Assembly (NCBI GenBank): GCA_018266555.1
Contig: JAFEAF010000010.1
Location: 43,887 to 107,886, forward strand
DNA: 64,000 nt
Direction of reading: 5' to 3'
Source of the DNA: Bacteroidota bacterium
GTDB taxonomy: Bacteria; Bacteroidota; Bacteroidia; Chitinophagales; Chitinophagaceae
The notes under the pieces are model-generated. The model did no database searches and was not told the DNA's origin. It was given only the letters and a program-made list of their open reading frames with translations. The translations under genes were made by a program, and so were the position numbers. This document shows positions 9,492 through 19,270 of the stretch, one piece after another (positions within the stretch are counted from its first letter, which is position 1; each line of letters starts with the position of its first letter).

Positions 9492-10496
9492 ATGGGCCAT
9501 CTTACATTATCAATCATAGAAATTATTATCCTGCTTCTGGGTGCTGTTATACTTGGAATTACAATCCATTTTTTTATAACCAGCCGCCGAACGCTCAAGA
9601 CATCCAACGTTGAGTCGCAATCTCTTGCTAAAACTTTAGGAGAGTGGAAGCTTAAATATTTTAATGAAATTGAATCGAGGGATAAAGAAATAACTGAGCT
9701 TAAAGAAAGGCTTTCAGAGGCTGAATCCAACACTAATATTTATTCTATTGAAGCTGAGGAAATGCGGCGGCAAAACAAGGTATTGCAAAACGAAATCCAT
9801 TCACTGAATACCGCTCCACATGCAGAAGAACAAACTGATTACATTGAAGAACTTCGCCAGGCACAAAGCAGCCTGATGGAACATAATGATAAGATCAACC
9901 GCTTGCTGGGCCAAATAGATGTAATTAAAGAAAAAGAAGAAAAAACAAGAGAAGCGCTTAGGGATAATGAAGAATTATCTCACCAGATCACAGAATTAAG
10001 GCTGCTCATCAGCGATAAGGAAAAAGAGATGAATTCAATTCGCCAGAAATCACAATTGACCAGGGAGATGAGCTCTATGCTTGATAATGCCTATCACGAA
10101 TTTAATGTATTGCAGGATAAGATAAAAAAACTGGAATCGCAGGTTGGCGCTTCCAGGATGACCAGTGTTGAGTATGAAGATCTGAAAGAAGAGCATTATA
10201 AATTATCGAAAGATTTTGACGAGCAGAAAAAGAAACTCAATGCGATTAATGCAGAAAATCAAAATCTGCAGGTACAACTCACTGATACGGAAGACCTGCT
10301 CCGGGAAGCTAATTTTAACCGCCAGCAGTTACAAAAAAGAGTTGCTTATCTTGAAGAGTTGAATAATGACCTGCAGACGGTTTCTGATGCTAATAAAAAA
10401 CTGGAAAACCAATTAAAGCGTATTGGCGAATTGGAAAGTATGCTGCATGTAGTGTCAGAAGAAAGAGATCATTTGCGCCGCCAGGGAAATGAATAA
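9492..10496 (+). CDS. Membrane-anchored coiled-coil protein
   Basis: 334 residues with one N-terminal transmembrane helix (about 5-28, IIEIIILLLGAVILGITIHFF). The rest is almost entirely heptad-rich coiled coil with high Glu/Lys/Gln and no globular domain (for example ELKERLSEAESN, EELRQAQSSLMEHNDKINRL). This type of protein can act as a spacer or scaffold at the inner membrane, but no family function is recognised. It stands alone between pyrH and pdxH and is followed by a clear intrinsic terminator. Confidence 0.75.
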   Translation: MGHLTLSIIEIIILLLGAVILGITIHFFITSRRTLKTSNVESQSLAKTLGEWKLKYFNEIESRDKEITELKERLSEAESNTNIYSIEAEEMRRQNKVLQNEIHSLNTAPHAEEQTDYIEELRQAQSSLMEHNDKINRLLGQIDVIKEKEEKTREALRDNEELSHQITELRLLISDKEKEMNSIRQKSQLTREMSSMLDNAYHEFNVLQDKIKKLESQVGASRMTSVEYEDLKEEHYKLSKDFDEQKKKLNAINAENQNLQVQLTDTEDLLREANFNRQQLQKRVAYLEELNNDLQTVSDANKKLENQLKRIGELESMLHVVSEERDHLRRQGNE

Positions 10497-10518
10497 AAAA
10501 TGTATAGACTTTTTGTAT

Positions 10519-10540
10519 AGGCCCCACGGGGCTTTTTTTA
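10519..10540 (+). terminator. Rho-independent terminator
   Basis: The hairpin GCCC-CACG-GGGC (with a flanking G-T wobble) is followed directly by a run of seven T. It ends the coiled-coil gene 24 bp after its stop codon. Confidence 0.8.
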
Positions 10541-10588
10541 TTTATACAATAGCTGAAAGATTAACTTTGCCATTTAAATGGTTGGATA

Positions 10589-11233
10589 ATGGAACATAGT
10601 ATTGCTGATTTACGAAAAGAATATTCACAACAAAGTTTATATGAAAATGAAGTGGAAGCAGACCCCCTTTTTCAATTCAAAAAATGGTGGGATCAGGTTT
10701 TAGCAGCGGATGTGGATGAACCCAATGCCATGACTTTAGCCACGGCTTCCATGGATGCTGTTCCTTCTGCCAGGATTGTACTGCTGAAAGATTTCAGTGA
10801 AAAAGGATTTGTGTTTTTTACCAATTACGAAAGTTATAAAGGGAAACAACTATCTGAAAATCCCAAAGCCTGCCTTGTTTTTTTTTGGAAAAAGCTGGAG
10901 CGGCAGGTTCGTATTACAGGGCTTGTGTTTAAATTATCATCAGCAGAAAGTGATGAGTATTTTAATTCAAGACCGGAGGCCAGCCGTATTGGGGCCTGGA
11001 CTTCACCACAGAGCCAGGTGATTGAAAGCCGGACCTGGCTGGATGAACAATTCAATAAATTATATGCAGAAATGAAAAATGGAAATATTCAACGCCCACC
11101 GCATTGGGGCGGGTTTATTGTAAAACCCGTCATTATCGAATTTTGGCAGGGAAGAGTCAGCCGCCTTCATGATCGCATTCAATATTCATTGCAGGAAAAT
11201 GGTACATGGAAAATTGAACGACTGGCGCCTTGA
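10589..11233 (+). CDS. pdxH: Pyridoxamine 5'-phosphate oxidase
   Basis: 214 residues, typical for the family. It oxidises pyridoxamine/pyridoxine phosphate to pyridoxal 5'-phosphate using FMN, as a cytoplasmic dimer. The N-terminal IADLRKEY...EADPLFQFKKWW is diagnostic. FMN contacts are in SARIVLLKDFSEKGFVFFTN and YKGKQL, and the central RPEASRIGAWTSPQSQVI and C-terminal FWQGRVSRLHDR segments (with the PLP-binding RLHDR) are all intact. It is a single gene with its own upstream terminator. Confidence 0.97.
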   Translation: MEHSIADLRKEYSQQSLYENEVEADPLFQFKKWWDQVLAADVDEPNAMTLATASMDAVPSARIVLLKDFSEKGFVFFTNYESYKGKQLSENPKACLVFFWKKLERQVRITGLVFKLSSAESDEYFNSRPEASRIGAWTSPQSQVIESRTWLDEQFNKLYAEMKNGNIQRPPHWGGFIVKPVIIEFWQGRVSRLHDRIQYSLQENGTWKIERLAP

Positions 11234-11291
11234 TAAATAACACCACTCATTTTTACCCTTGATTACATCACACGGTTTACAAAAAATAAAA

Positions 11292-11384
11292 CTATTTTTT
11301 CTTTTTTACTTTGTGAGGTCGGCTTTTGCCAAATGAACCCTTAAATATTTTCCCTTTCTTGGTTTTTTTATCTCCTCTACCCAT
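11292..11384 (-). CDS. Small ribosomal subunit protein bTHX (Thx)
   Basis: A 30-residue ORF reading MGRGDKKTKKGKI and ending SRPHKVKKKK. The MGRGDKKTKKGKI...GSFGK pattern is that of the Thx/bTHX peptide, which sits in the head of the 30S subunit and stabilises rRNA; it is known in Thermus and widespread in Bacteroidota. Nearly half the residues are basic, as expected. It lies downstream of the HU gene on the same strand, beyond a terminator hairpin, so it is either transcribed by read-through or has its own promoter in the 30-bp gap. It is easily missed because of its length. Confidence 0.88.
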   Translation of the reverse strand: MGRGDKKTKKGKIFKGSFGKSRPHKVKKKK

Positions 11385-11415
11385 GTGCTTTTTGTTTTTA
11401 TTAAAAATTTGAATG

Positions 11416-11460
11416 AATTAAAAAAGCTCCTGTTTAATTGAGTATCGGAGCTTTTTAATT
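11416..11460 (-). terminator. Terminator of the HU gene (bidirectional-looking)
   Basis: AAAAAGCTCC (11421-11430) pairs perfectly with GGAGCTTTTT (11447-11456), with a 16-nt loop. Both arms are flanked by A/T tracts, so it could work on either strand; it sits 14 bp downstream of the HU stop codon. Confidence 0.75.
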
Positions 11461-11473
11461 AGTTGTTGTGCAG

Positions 11474-11743
11474 TTATAATTTTGCTGCAAGTTCTTTACC
11501 TGCTTTGAAACGGGCCACTTTTCGGGCTTTGATGCTGATTTCAGCACCGGTTTGTGGATTGCGTCCTTTACGGGCTTTTCTTTTTGATATGGTAAATGTT
11601 CCGAATCCCACTAAAGTGACTTTGCCGCCATTTTTAAGAGTTTTACTCACAGCTTCAACAAAAGAATCAATGGCAGCATTAGCCTGAGTTTTGGTTATAC
11701 CGGTATCATCGGCAATTTTGTTGATCAATTCAGCTTTGTTCAT
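11474..11743 (-). CDS. HU-family DNA-binding protein
   Basis: 89 residues, the standard size of an HU subunit. It starts MNKAELINKIADDTGITKTQ, followed by the body helix, VTLVGFGTFTISKRKARKGRNP (the beta-arm with GFGTF and GRNPQTG) and the C-terminal ARKVARFKAGKELAAKL. It is a nucleoid architectural protein that bends DNA. Arm residues are intact. It is monocistronic, with a terminator right after it. Confidence 0.96.
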   Translation of the reverse strand: MNKAELINKIADDTGITKTQANAAIDSFVEAVSKTLKNGGKVTLVGFGTFTISKRKARKGRNPQTGAEISIKARKVARFKAGKELAAKL

Positions 11744-11904
11744 AGTTATTTATTTATGATTTACAAACGGCGACAAATTTAGAGGTTTTTGCAACCAGTA
11801 AAAGAATCACAGTCAAAAATTTTTTTTATAATTCTACTAAATTCATCGGAAGCAACAATTCAAAAGGGCAGCCCATTTTTTAACCACAAATTAATTTTAA
11901 TTGT

Positions 11905-11941
11905 CTTGCCGAAATGCTTTACAGCAAAGCTTTTCGGGCAG
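11905..11941. repeat. Imperfect long hairpin in the HU / DUF4286 gap
   Basis: GCTTT/AAAGC and CCGAAA/TTTCGG arms are separated by one T:T mismatch, with a 5-nt loop and 2 outer base pairs. It lies about 85 bp downstream of the DUF4286-like stop codon and may be a terminator or processed 3' structure for that operon. The rest of the 11744-12023 gap is AT-rich with nothing recognisable. Confidence 0.45.
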
Positions 11942-12023
11942 TGATTGATCTTTTCATGTTCCATAATTCGTGTTGAATTTTCTGCTGAGATGCCTGTTAT
12001 AGATAGAAAAATCTTATCCACAG

Positions 12024-12329
12024 CTATTGCACAGCCTGCATTACTGTCCGGATTCCAACAAATTTATCCTTCCATTTATCAGTTGCTTTTTTCCGGAATA
12101 TGGGTGCAAACTTTACAATGTATTGCTGATAATTTTCCAGTGATTGGGTGAAATATTGTATTATATAAGTGATTCCATCTGTTTCATCCTGCTCCAGCAG
12201 GCGAAAAAATTTATGCTCATAAAACAAGCCCGTTGCTAAAATTTCAGGAATATGTTCTTCCTGCTGCCATAACACCCATTCCTTTTCAATGGCAGTATCC
12301 ACTTTCATCGTAATATTATAGACAATCAT
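12024..12329 (-). CDS. DUF4286-family protein
   Basis: About 101 residues. I place the start at 12329 (MIVYNITMKVD) because the ORF's earlier ATG lies inside the exonuclease gene and adds an unrelated tail. MIVYNITMKVDTAIEKEW...WVLWQQEEHIPEILATGLF and the FRLLEQDETDGITYIIQYF segment match the DUF4286 family common in Bacteroidota; its function is unknown. It starts 5 bp after the exonuclease III stop codon and is surely co-transcribed with it. Confidence 0.8.
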   Translation of the reverse strand: MIVYNITMKVDTAIEKEWVLWQQEEHIPEILATGLFYEHKFFRLLEQDETDGITYIIQYFTQSLENYQQYIVKFAPIFRKKATDKWKDKFVGIRTVMQAVQ

Positions 12330-12334
12330 ACAGA

Positions 12335-13102
12335 TTACATTTTTAATTCCAGAAATACCGGGCAATGGTCGCTTTGCTTTATATCTGGATAGATATCTGC
12401 ATCTATTAAGTTTTTTTTGAGAGGCTCCGTTACATTAATATAATCAATTCTCCATCCTTTGTTTTGTAAACGAACGCTGGGAAATCTCTGGCTCCACCAG
12501 CTATACCTGTTTGGTTCGGGGTGAAATTGCCGGAAAGTATCTATCCACCCGCTTTCAAAAAACTTTGTCAACCATGCTCTTTCTTCGGGCAAAAAACCAG
12601 ATGAGTTTTTATTTCCTTTGGGATCATGAATATCAATTTCGTTGTGTGCAATATTATAATCGCCGCATAGAATGATTTTCGGATGTTTTTTTTTTAATTT
12701 ATTGAGGTACAGTAAAAAATCATCCAGCCATTTATATTTAAACCCCTGCCGCTCCTCACCGCTGGTGCCCGAAGGAAAATAAGCATTGATCAGCCGGATA
12801 TCGCCAAAGTCCATTTGGATTATTCTCCCTTCTTCATCGCTGGGCCCATGTCCATTTCCGTATTCAACTTTATCGGGTTTTATTTTAGTAAAAACAGCTA
12901 CACCGCTGTAACCTTTCTTAACTGCGCTAAACCAGAAATCTTCAAAACCAAGATCATTGAATAATTTATAATGGACATTTTCTTTTTGTGCTTTTGTTTC
13001 CTGGACACAAATCACATCAGCCGGATCCGTTTTCAACCAATCCACTAATCCTTTTGTCATAGCGGCACGGATACCATTAACATTATAGCTGATAATTCGC
13101 AT
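12335..13102 (-). CDS. xth: Exodeoxyribonuclease III / AP endonuclease
   Basis: 255 residues. It is an endonuclease/exonuclease/phosphatase-fold enzyme that cleaves DNA at abasic sites and degrades 3' ends in base excision repair. Active-site motifs are all present: SYNVNGIRAA (Asn), VCVQETKAQ (metal-binding Glu), INAYFPSG (Tyr), LCGDYNIAHNEIDIHDPKGN (Asp/Asn) and the C-terminal KQSDHCPV (Asp-His pair). It heads a two-gene operon with the DUF4286 gene. Confidence 0.95.
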   Translation of the reverse strand: MRIISYNVNGIRAAMTKGLVDWLKTDPADVICVQETKAQKENVHYKLFNDLGFEDFWFSAVKKGYSGVAVFTKIKPDKVEYGNGHGPSDEEGRIIQMDFGDIRLINAYFPSGTSGEERQGFKYKWLDDFLLYLNKLKKKHPKIILCGDYNIAHNEIDIHDPKGNKNSSGFLPEERAWLTKFFESGWIDTFRQFHPEPNRYSWWSQRFPSVRLQNKGWRIDYINVTEPLKKNLIDADIYPDIKQSDHCPVFLELKM

Positions 13103-13215
13103 TGTTAATAAATTTCAGATTTCAAATTTCCATATTATTTTGTGTGATACAAAGAAAATGAAATGTTACTGCATCTCTGGATGGATTGAAAAGTTTTATT
13201 TTTATATTCTTTATT

Positions 13216-13956
13216 ATGAAAACAATACCTTCTTCAGACAGAATTATTCCGCCAAAAGCTCATATTTTCCTGGAAGGCCCAAGGAGCCGGAGTTATGAAT
13301 TTAAATTTGCATACAGGGTTTTTTATGAATTTATCAAAGGGTTCAGGATGCTGCATTTTATAGATCCTTGTATAACTGTTTTTGGCTCTGCCCGATTCAA
13401 AGAAGACCATCCTTATTATATTGCTGCCAGAGAATTTGGTAAACGGATTTCTGATTTAGGCTTCACAGTAATGACCGGGGGTGGCCCCGGCATCATGGAA
13501 GCTGCCAACCGTGGCGCATTCGAAAATGGCGGGAAATCTGTCGGGTGTAATATTCAATTACCCTTTGAACAAAAGCCAAACATGTTCATGAACAAATGGA
13601 CAACCTTCGAGCATTTTTTTGTCCGTAAAGTGATGATGGTAAAATATTCTTATGCTTTTATTATAATGCCCGGAGGATTTGGCACTCTCGATGAGTTTTT
13701 TGAAACGTTGACCCTGATACAAACAAAAACCATCACTCAGTTCCCCATTGTTTTATATGGCAAAGACTACCATAAGGAACTATGGGAATATATTGAATAC
13801 CTGGCACAGGAGGGAACCATCAACAGGGAAGATATCTCATTGGTATTGTTGACAGATGATATCAATGATGCCATTAATCATATACGCACCTACATCAGGA
13901 AAAACTACAAAGTGAAACGCCGGAAAAGAAGATGGTGGCTGTTTGAAAAGAAATAA
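13216..13956 (+). CDS. LOG-family (TIGR00730) nucleoside-monophosphate phosphoribohydrolase-like protein
   Basis: About 246 residues. The ORF opens with a TTG at 13186, but the ATG at 13216 (MKTIPSSDR) is the sensible start. It contains ITVFGSARF, MTGGGPGIMEAANRGA and the family signature MPGGFGTLDEFFETL, with the catalytic Arg/Glu region intact. Proteins of this family cleave the N-glycosidic bond of nucleoside 5'-monophosphates (cytokinin-activating in plants; bacterial substrates often AMP or unknown). The C-terminal basic tail (KRRKRRWW) is longer than usual. It diverges from the xth operon. Confidence 0.88.
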   Translation: MKTIPSSDRIIPPKAHIFLEGPRSRSYEFKFAYRVFYEFIKGFRMLHFIDPCITVFGSARFKEDHPYYIAAREFGKRISDLGFTVMTGGGPGIMEAANRGAFENGGKSVGCNIQLPFEQKPNMFMNKWTTFEHFFVRKVMMVKYSYAFIIMPGGFGTLDEFFETLTLIQTKTITQFPIVLYGKDYHKELWEYIEYLAQEGTINREDISLVLLTDDINDAINHIRTYIRKNYKVKRRKRRWWLFEKK

Positions 13957-14038
13957 AAATATATTCGCAGCATTGGCTTACTTCTGAAAGCAGACAAGTA
14001 AGTATATAAACCTAAATATCTTTATTCAATTTTTTTTA

Positions 14039-14656
14039 ATGATAAATATCAATACAATTATTTTCGACCTCGGAGGTGTTCTCATAGACTGGAATCCCCG
14101 GTATATGTACCGTAAGATTTTCAAAACGGAAGAAGAAATAGAATGGTTTCTTCAGAATGTTACCACTTCAGATTGGAATGAGAATCAGGATGCAGGGTAT
14201 CCGCTGCATAAAGCCACGGAAGAATTAGTGGCAAAACATCCCGAATGGAGCGCAGAAATCCAGGCTTACTATGGAAGGTGGATCGAAGCGCTGGGTGATG
14301 CCATTTATGAAACGGTGGATGTTTTTCATGAATTAAAACAGTCCGGTAAATATAAATTGTATGCACTTACCAACTGGAGTGCAGAATTATTCCCTCATGC
14401 CAGGGAACGGTTTGAATTTCTGAAATGGTTTGATGGCATTGTGGTAAGCGGAGAAGAAAAGATGAAAAAGCCTTCAGCTGAATTTTATAAATTGATATTG
14501 GATCGCTATCAACTCAATCCGGAAAAAACAATTTTTATTGATGATAGTTTGAAAAATGTAAAAGGGGCAGAGGCAGTTGGAATTAAAGCCTTACAATTTC
14601 ACAATGCCCACCGTTTAAAAGAAGAATTGCAAAGCATCGGTATTTTCGTTGATTAA
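14039..14656 (+). CDS. HAD-superfamily hydrolase (subfamily IA)
   Basis: 205 residues. The four HAD motifs are visible: IIFDLGGVLIDW (nucleophile Asp), YALTNWS (motif II Thr), EKMKKPSAEFY (motif III Lys) and TIFIDDS (motif IV acidic pair). The alpha-helical cap lies between motifs I and II, as in YihX/GPH-like phosphatases or 2-haloacid dehalogenases. The substrate is unknown; a sugar-phosphate or alpha-D-glucose-1-phosphate phosphatase role is possible. It ends 4 bp from the convergent metH part. Confidence 0.88.
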   Translation: MININTIIFDLGGVLIDWNPRYMYRKIFKTEEEIEWFLQNVTTSDWNENQDAGYPLHKATEELVAKHPEWSAEIQAYYGRWIEALGDAIYETVDVFHELKQSGKYKLYALTNWSAELFPHARERFEFLKWFDGIVVSGEEKMKKPSAEFYKLILDRYQLNPEKTIFIDDSLKNVKGAEAVGIKALQFHNAHRLKEELQSIGIFVD

Positions 14657-14660
14657 TTAT

Positions 14661-17348
14661 TTACTCCAACGCCGGCCTCAGCCATCTCTCTGCTTTTTCC
14701 ATACTCATTCCTTTTCTCTTGGCATAATCTTCCAATTGATCTCTTCCGATTTTCCCCAAACCAAAATAATGGCTATGCGGATGAGCAATATACCAACCGC
14801 AAACCGATGCCGGTGGACTCATGGCAAGGCTTTCGGTTAATTCAGTACCGATGTTTTCTGTTGCTTTCAGCAAGTGAAACAATTTTATTTTTTCTGTATG
14901 ATCCGGGCAGGCAGGATAGCCTGGCGCCGGGCGAATACCCTTATATTCTTCTTTTATCAGTTGCTCATTACTTAGTGTTTCATCTTTTGCATACCCCCAA
15001 TATTCTTTTCTCACCTTCTCATGCAGGCATTCAGCAAATGCTTCTACCATGCGATCGGCAAGGATCTGTACTAATATTTTATTGTATTCATCATTTTCAG
15101 CAGCAAATTTCTCAACATATTTTTTTGCTCCGAAAATACTTACAGCAAAACTTCCCATAAAATCCTGCCCCAACTCCTGTGGACAAATAAAGTCACAGAG
15201 GGAATAACTTGGTTGCCCTACCGCTTTTTTCAACTGTTGCCGGAGAAATTCCAGTTTTACTTCTCCTTTACCTGTTTGCAGCGTAACAGTATCAGCATTG
15301 TTGCTTTGTGCTGGCCAAAAACCGATAACTCCATGGGCAGTAAACCATTTCTCAGAAATAATTTGTTTTAAAAGTTCCTGAGCATCATTATATAGTTTAT
15401 TTGCTTCTGCACCAAAAATTTTATCGGATAATACATCCGGAAAATGCCCCGGCATTTCCCATGCGATAAAAAATGGTCCCCAGTCAATGTATTTAGCAAT
15501 AACAGAAAGTTCAAATTCTTTAAAAACCTTCACTCCATCCACTGCAGGTTTTACGGGGTTATATTTTTTCCAGTCAAAATATTCTTTTGTAATGACAGCT
15601 TCCGAATAGGGAATAAGCGTTTTCCCTTTTTTGTTTAAAAATTGCTCCCGGAGTTGATTGTACTCCTTCTGCGTATTGCTAATAATATTTTTTTTCTGTT
15701 CGTTATTTAGTAAGGCGCTTACCGTGGCCACACTTCTTGATGCGTCCAGGACATAAATAACTCCGTTATTATATTGCGGGGCAATTTTTACTGCAGTATG
15801 AATTCGTGATGTGGTAGCTCCACCTATCAGCAAAGGTTGTTTCATGTTTCTTCTATTCATCTCATGAGCCACATGCACCATTTCATCCAGAGAAGGGGTA
15901 ATTAATCCACTGACGCCAACAATATCAGCGCCCCATTTTTCTGCTTCATCCAAAATTTTATCGGCAGGCACCATCACGCCGAGGTCTTTTATTTCATACC
16001 CGTTGCATCCAAGCACTACGCCTACAATATTTTTTCCGATATCATGCACATCGCCTTTTACCGTTGCTAATAAAATTTTGCCCACAGCTCCCTTCAATGC
16101 CTGCGGATTATTTTTCTTTTCTTCTTCTATAAAAGGCGTCAGCCATGCTACGCTTTTTTTCATCACTCTTGCACTTTTCACTACCTGCGGTAAAAACATT
16201 TTACCCGAGCCAAATAAATCTCCCACCACATTCATTCCATCCATCAGCGGGCCTTCAATTACGTCTAATGGCTTGGGATATTTTTTCCTGGCTTCTTCCG
16301 TATCCGCATCAATGTAATCTGTAATACCATTTACGAGTGCATGCTTTAATCTTTCTTCTACAGTTGTATTTCTCCACGATTCATCTTTTACTTCTTCTTT
16401 ACCTTTGGCTTTTACTGTTTCGGCAAATACAATCAATTTTTCTGTAGCCTCATTGTTGTCATTGTTTTTATTGAAAATGACATCTTCACAAAGCTGTCTC
16501 AGCCCGGGTTCAATCTCATCATACACTACCAATTGTCCGGCGTTCACAATACCCATATCCATTCCGGCTTTAATGGCATAATAAAGAAAAACAGAATGCA
16601 TGGCTTCTCTTACATGATCATTGCCCCGAAATGAAAAAGAAAGATTGCTGACTCCACCGCTAATTTTCACAAGTGGAAATTTTTGCTTGATGATTTTGAC
16701 TGCCTCAATAAAATCAACTGCATAATTGTTATGTTCTTCCAGCCCGGTAGCAATGGCAAATATGTTGGGATCAAAAATAATATCCTGCGGATCGTAACCT
16801 GCTTTTTCTGTCAGGATATGAAATGCGTTTTCACAAATATCTACACGCCTTTTTAATGTATCTGCCTGCCCCGCTTCATCAAATGCCATTACTACTACCG
16901 ATGCTCCATACATACGGCACAGCTCTGCCTGCTGAATAAATTTTTCTTCTCCTTCTTTCATGGAGATAGAATTCACGATACATTTTCCCTGCACACATTT
17001 CAACCCGGCTTCAATGATTTCAAACTTAGAGCTGTCAATCATAATCGGGATCTTTGCAATATCCGGTTCGCTTTGCAAGAGATTGAGAAACGTAGTCATG
17101 GCTTTTACACCATCCAGCATGGCATCATCCATATTTACATCAAGTACCTGGGCGCCGTTTTCTACCTGCTGGCGGGCTACACTTAATGCTTCTTCGTATT
17201 TATTTTCTCTTACGAGACGTGCAAATTTTTTTGAACCGGTTACATTCGTTCGCTCTCCGATATTAATGAAATTAGTGTCCGGGCGAACAACTAAAGGTTC
17301 TAATCCCGATAACCGTAAATATGGTTTTATAAGTGAAGGTTCGTTCAT
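14661..17348 (-). CDS. metH: Methionine synthase, C-terminal part (folate, cobalamin and reactivation domains)
   Basis: 895 residues. This carries MetH modules 2-4: a pterin-binding TIM barrel ([29 protein letters not shown]), the B12 cap and Rossmann domain with the lower-ligand motif [14 protein letters not shown] (His about residue 440), and the AdoMet reactivation domain ([36 protein letters not shown]). It transfers methyl from 5-methyl-THF to homocysteine through cobalamin. The homocysteine-binding module is encoded by the preceding gene, whose TAA directly abuts this ATG, so the two must cooperate as separate chains. Split MetH is known in Bacteroidota. Confidence 0.96.
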   Translation of the reverse strand: MNEPSLIKPYLRLSGLEPLVVRPDTNFINIGERTNVTGSKKFARLVRENKYEEALSVARQQVENGAQVLDVNMDDAMLDGVKAMTTFLNLLQSEPDIAKIPIMIDSSKFEIIEAGLKCVQGKCIVNSISMKEGEEKFIQQAELCRMYGASVVVMAFDEAGQADTLKRRVDICENAFHILTEKAGYDPQDIIFDPNIFAIATGLEEHNNYAVDFIEAVKIIKQKFPLVKISGGVSNLSFSFRGNDHVREAMHSVFLYYAIKAGMDMGIVNAGQLVVYDEIEPGLRQLCEDVIFNKNNDNNEATEKLIVFAETVKAKGKEEVKDESWRNTTVEERLKHALVNGITDYIDADTEEARKKYPKPLDVIEGPLMDGMNVVGDLFGSGKMFLPQVVKSARVMKKSVAWLTPFIEEEKKNNPQALKGAVGKILLATVKGDVHDIGKNIVGVVLGCNGYEIKDLGVMVPADKILDEAEKWGADIVGVSGLITPSLDEMVHVAHEMNRRNMKQPLLIGGATTSRIHTAVKIAPQYNNGVIYVLDASRSVATVSALLNNEQKKNIISNTQKEYNQLREQFLNKKGKTLIPYSEAVITKEYFDWKKYNPVKPAVDGVKVFKEFELSVIAKYIDWGPFFIAWEMPGHFPDVLSDKIFGAEANKLYNDAQELLKQIISEKWFTAHGVIGFWPAQSNNADTVTLQTGKGEVKLEFLRQQLKKAVGQPSYSLCDFICPQELGQDFMGSFAVSIFGAKKYVEKFAAENDEYNKILVQILADRMVEAFAECLHEKVRKEYWGYAKDETLSNEQLIKEEYKGIRPAPGYPACPDHTEKIKLFHLLKATENIGTELTESLAMSPPASVCGWYIAHPHSHYFGLGKIGRDQLEDYAKRKGMSMEKAERWLRPALE

Positions 17349-18371
17349 TTATATAGAATTGTTTTTTTCAAGAACAGGTAACTGACGGGGCGCCAGCTTT
17401 TTTACATGCTCTGCAATATGCCGGATATGATCCGGTGTGGTACCGCAACATCCGCCAACAATATTTACAAATCCCTCTTTTGCCCATTCTTCTATATAAT
17501 GTGCTGTGTCTTCCGGTTGCTCATCATATTCTCCCATAGCATTGGGCAGGCCTGCGTTAGGATAAGCTGAAACATAACAGGAAGCAATCTGTGATAATTC
17601 TTCAATATGCGGACGCATCTCTTTTGCACCTAAAGCACAATTAAGCCCAATACTTAAAGGCCTTGCATGCATTACCGATGTATAAAATGCTTCTAATGTC
17701 TGGCCGCTCAATGTTCTTCCGCTGGCATCAGTAATGGTGCCGGAGATCATGATGGGAATTTCTCCATGGGGTGAATGAATTGAATCTTTTTGGTTGCTGA
17801 AGTATTTTTTAATTGCGAAAATGGCAGCTTTAGCATTCAAGGTATCAAAAATGGTTTCAATCAGAAGCAAATCAACTTCACCTTCCACCAAACCTTTTAC
17901 CTGTTCATAATATGCTGCAACAGCGTCATCAAAAGTCAATGCACGAAAACCGGGATTGTTTACATCCGGTGATAGGGAAAGCGTCTTATTCATCGGACCT
18001 ATGGCTCCTGCCACCCAGGCTTGTTTTCCCGATTCTTTCACCGCTTCTTTAGCAATTTTTGCAGCTTCAAAATTTATTTCATAAGCCAGCTCTTCCATGT
18101 GGTAATCTGCCAGTGAAACTCTTTGAGCATTGAATGTATTTGTTTCAATAATATCAGCGCCGGATTCAAGATATTGTTTGTGAATTTCTTTTATGATTTG
18201 TGGTTGAGTAAGACATAAAAGGTCATTATTCCCTTTCACATCAGACTTCCATCCTTTAAAACGTTCACCACGATAATCATCTTCTTTTAGTTTATGACGC
18301 TGGATCATAGTGCCCATGGCGCCATCAATGATAAGAATGCGTTCATTCAAACAATCCTGAATTGTTTTCAT
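17349..18371 (-). CDS. Homocysteine S-methyltransferase module of split methionine synthase
   Basis: 340 residues, corresponding to MetH domain 1. It starts with the barrel strand [14 protein letters not shown] and holds the zinc-binding cysteines in GLNCALGA (first Cys) and [20 protein letters not shown] (the CC pair), which bind and activate homocysteine. The stop codon and the next gene's ATG are directly adjacent (TAA-ATG), indicating strict coupling with the rest of the enzyme. The 160-bp leader shows no cobalamin or SAM riboswitch that I can recognise. Confidence 0.95.
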   Translation of the reverse strand: MKTIQDCLNERILIIDGAMGTMIQRHKLKEDDYRGERFKGWKSDVKGNNDLLCLTQPQIIKEIHKQYLESGADIIETNTFNAQRVSLADYHMEELAYEINFEAAKIAKEAVKESGKQAWVAGAIGPMNKTLSLSPDVNNPGFRALTFDDAVAAYYEQVKGLVEGEVDLLLIETIFDTLNAKAAIFAIKKYFSNQKDSIHSPHGEIPIMISGTITDASGRTLSGQTLEAFYTSVMHARPLSIGLNCALGAKEMRPHIEELSQIASCYVSAYPNAGLPNAMGEYDEQPEDTAHYIEEWAKEGFVNIVGGCCGTTPDHIRHIAEHVKKLAPRQLPVLEKNNSI

Positions 18372-18474
18372 ATATTTTCTTTATGAACTATAAACGCTGT
18401 AAAACTTAAGAGGAGTTTTTTGACGTTTATTAGTTCTGTTTTCCCTTCGTTAAACTCAGGGTGGTCAGGCCGAA

Positions 18475-18503
18475 CAATAAACAAATCCGCCTGTTGCAGG
18501 CAC
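18475..18503 (-). terminator. Weak terminator downstream of recR
   Basis: GCCTG-CAA-CAGGC on the minus strand is followed by GGATTTGTTTATTG. The short perfect stem has a poor T tract and lies 30-45 bp past the recR stop. Confidence 0.4.
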
Positions 18504-18533
18504 AAAGTTAATAGTTAATCATTAAACTTCAAA

Positions 18534-19154
18534 TTAACGATTAGATACGTAGTTTTCCACTGGAAGCCGGTTCTGCAGGCTGCGGCCTAATGTCATCTCA
18601 TCTGCGTATTCCAACTCTCCCCCAAATGCGATACCCCTGGCAATAGTGGTTACACGGGTATGTAACGGTTGTAGTTTTTTTTGAATATAATAAATGGTGG
18701 TATCGCCCTGGATGTTTGGATTCAAAGCAAAAATGATTTCGAGTGTTTTTTCTTTTTGCACTCTGGAAATAAGCGATTCGATATTTAACTGATCCGGCCC
18801 AACGCCATCTAATGGAGAAATGATACCGCCTAAAACATGATACGTGCCGTTGTATTGCTGTGTGTTTTCAATAGCAATCACATCACGGATATTCTCCACT
18901 ACACAAATTATTTCCTGTTTCCTCATAGAATTGGAGCAGATGGAACAAATATCCCCATCCGATATGTTGAAGCACCGCTGGCAAAATTTTATTTCCGTTC
19001 TCAACTTTGCAATCACCTCAGCGAAATGTGACACTTCACTTGCATCTTGCTTTATTAAGTGCAATACTAAACGCAACGCAGTTTTTTTCCCAATGCCAGG
19101 AAGCCGGGCAAATTCGTTAACAGCGTTTTCCAAAAGTGAGGAGGAAAATGGCAT
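18534..19154 (-). CDS. recR: Recombination protein RecR
   Basis: About 206 residues from the ATG at 19154 (MPFSSSLLENAV), which fits the family's ~200; the longer ORF start at 19199 adds an unlikely tail. It has the helix-hairpin-helix LPGIGKKTALRL, a C4 zinc finger (FCQRCFNISDGDICSIC) and a Toprim domain (ICVVENIRDVIAIE...YHVLGG, with LNPNIQGD). It acts with RecO/RecF in loading RecA on gapped DNA. Monocistronic. Confidence 0.95.
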   Translation of the reverse strand: MPFSSSLLENAVNEFARLPGIGKKTALRLVLHLIKQDASEVSHFAEVIAKLRTEIKFCQRCFNISDGDICSICSNSMRKQEIICVVENIRDVIAIENTQQYNGTYHVLGGIISPLDGVGPDQLNIESLISRVQKEKTLEIIFALNPNIQGDTTIYYIQKKLQPLHTRVTTIARGIAFGGELEYADEMTLGRSLQNRLPVENYVSNR

Positions 19155-19270
19155 GTGGCAAAGATAGAGTTCATCCGAATCTTTCCAAAGCAAATACATC
19201 CCGGGTGAGTTTTCAGCAATCAGAAAATGCTATCTTCTTTTAACTTAAATTGATAAAGTTTGTATGGATG

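Noticed and set aside
9179..9733. 184-codon minus-strand ORF across pyrH and the coiled-coil gene
   Set aside because: Antisense of two real genes; Ser/Leu-rich shadow.
18372..18533. Possible B12 or SAM riboswitch upstream of split metH
   Set aside because: No B12-box-like segment and no recognisable SAM-I or SAM-II core could be read on the minus strand; only a short hairpin after recR.
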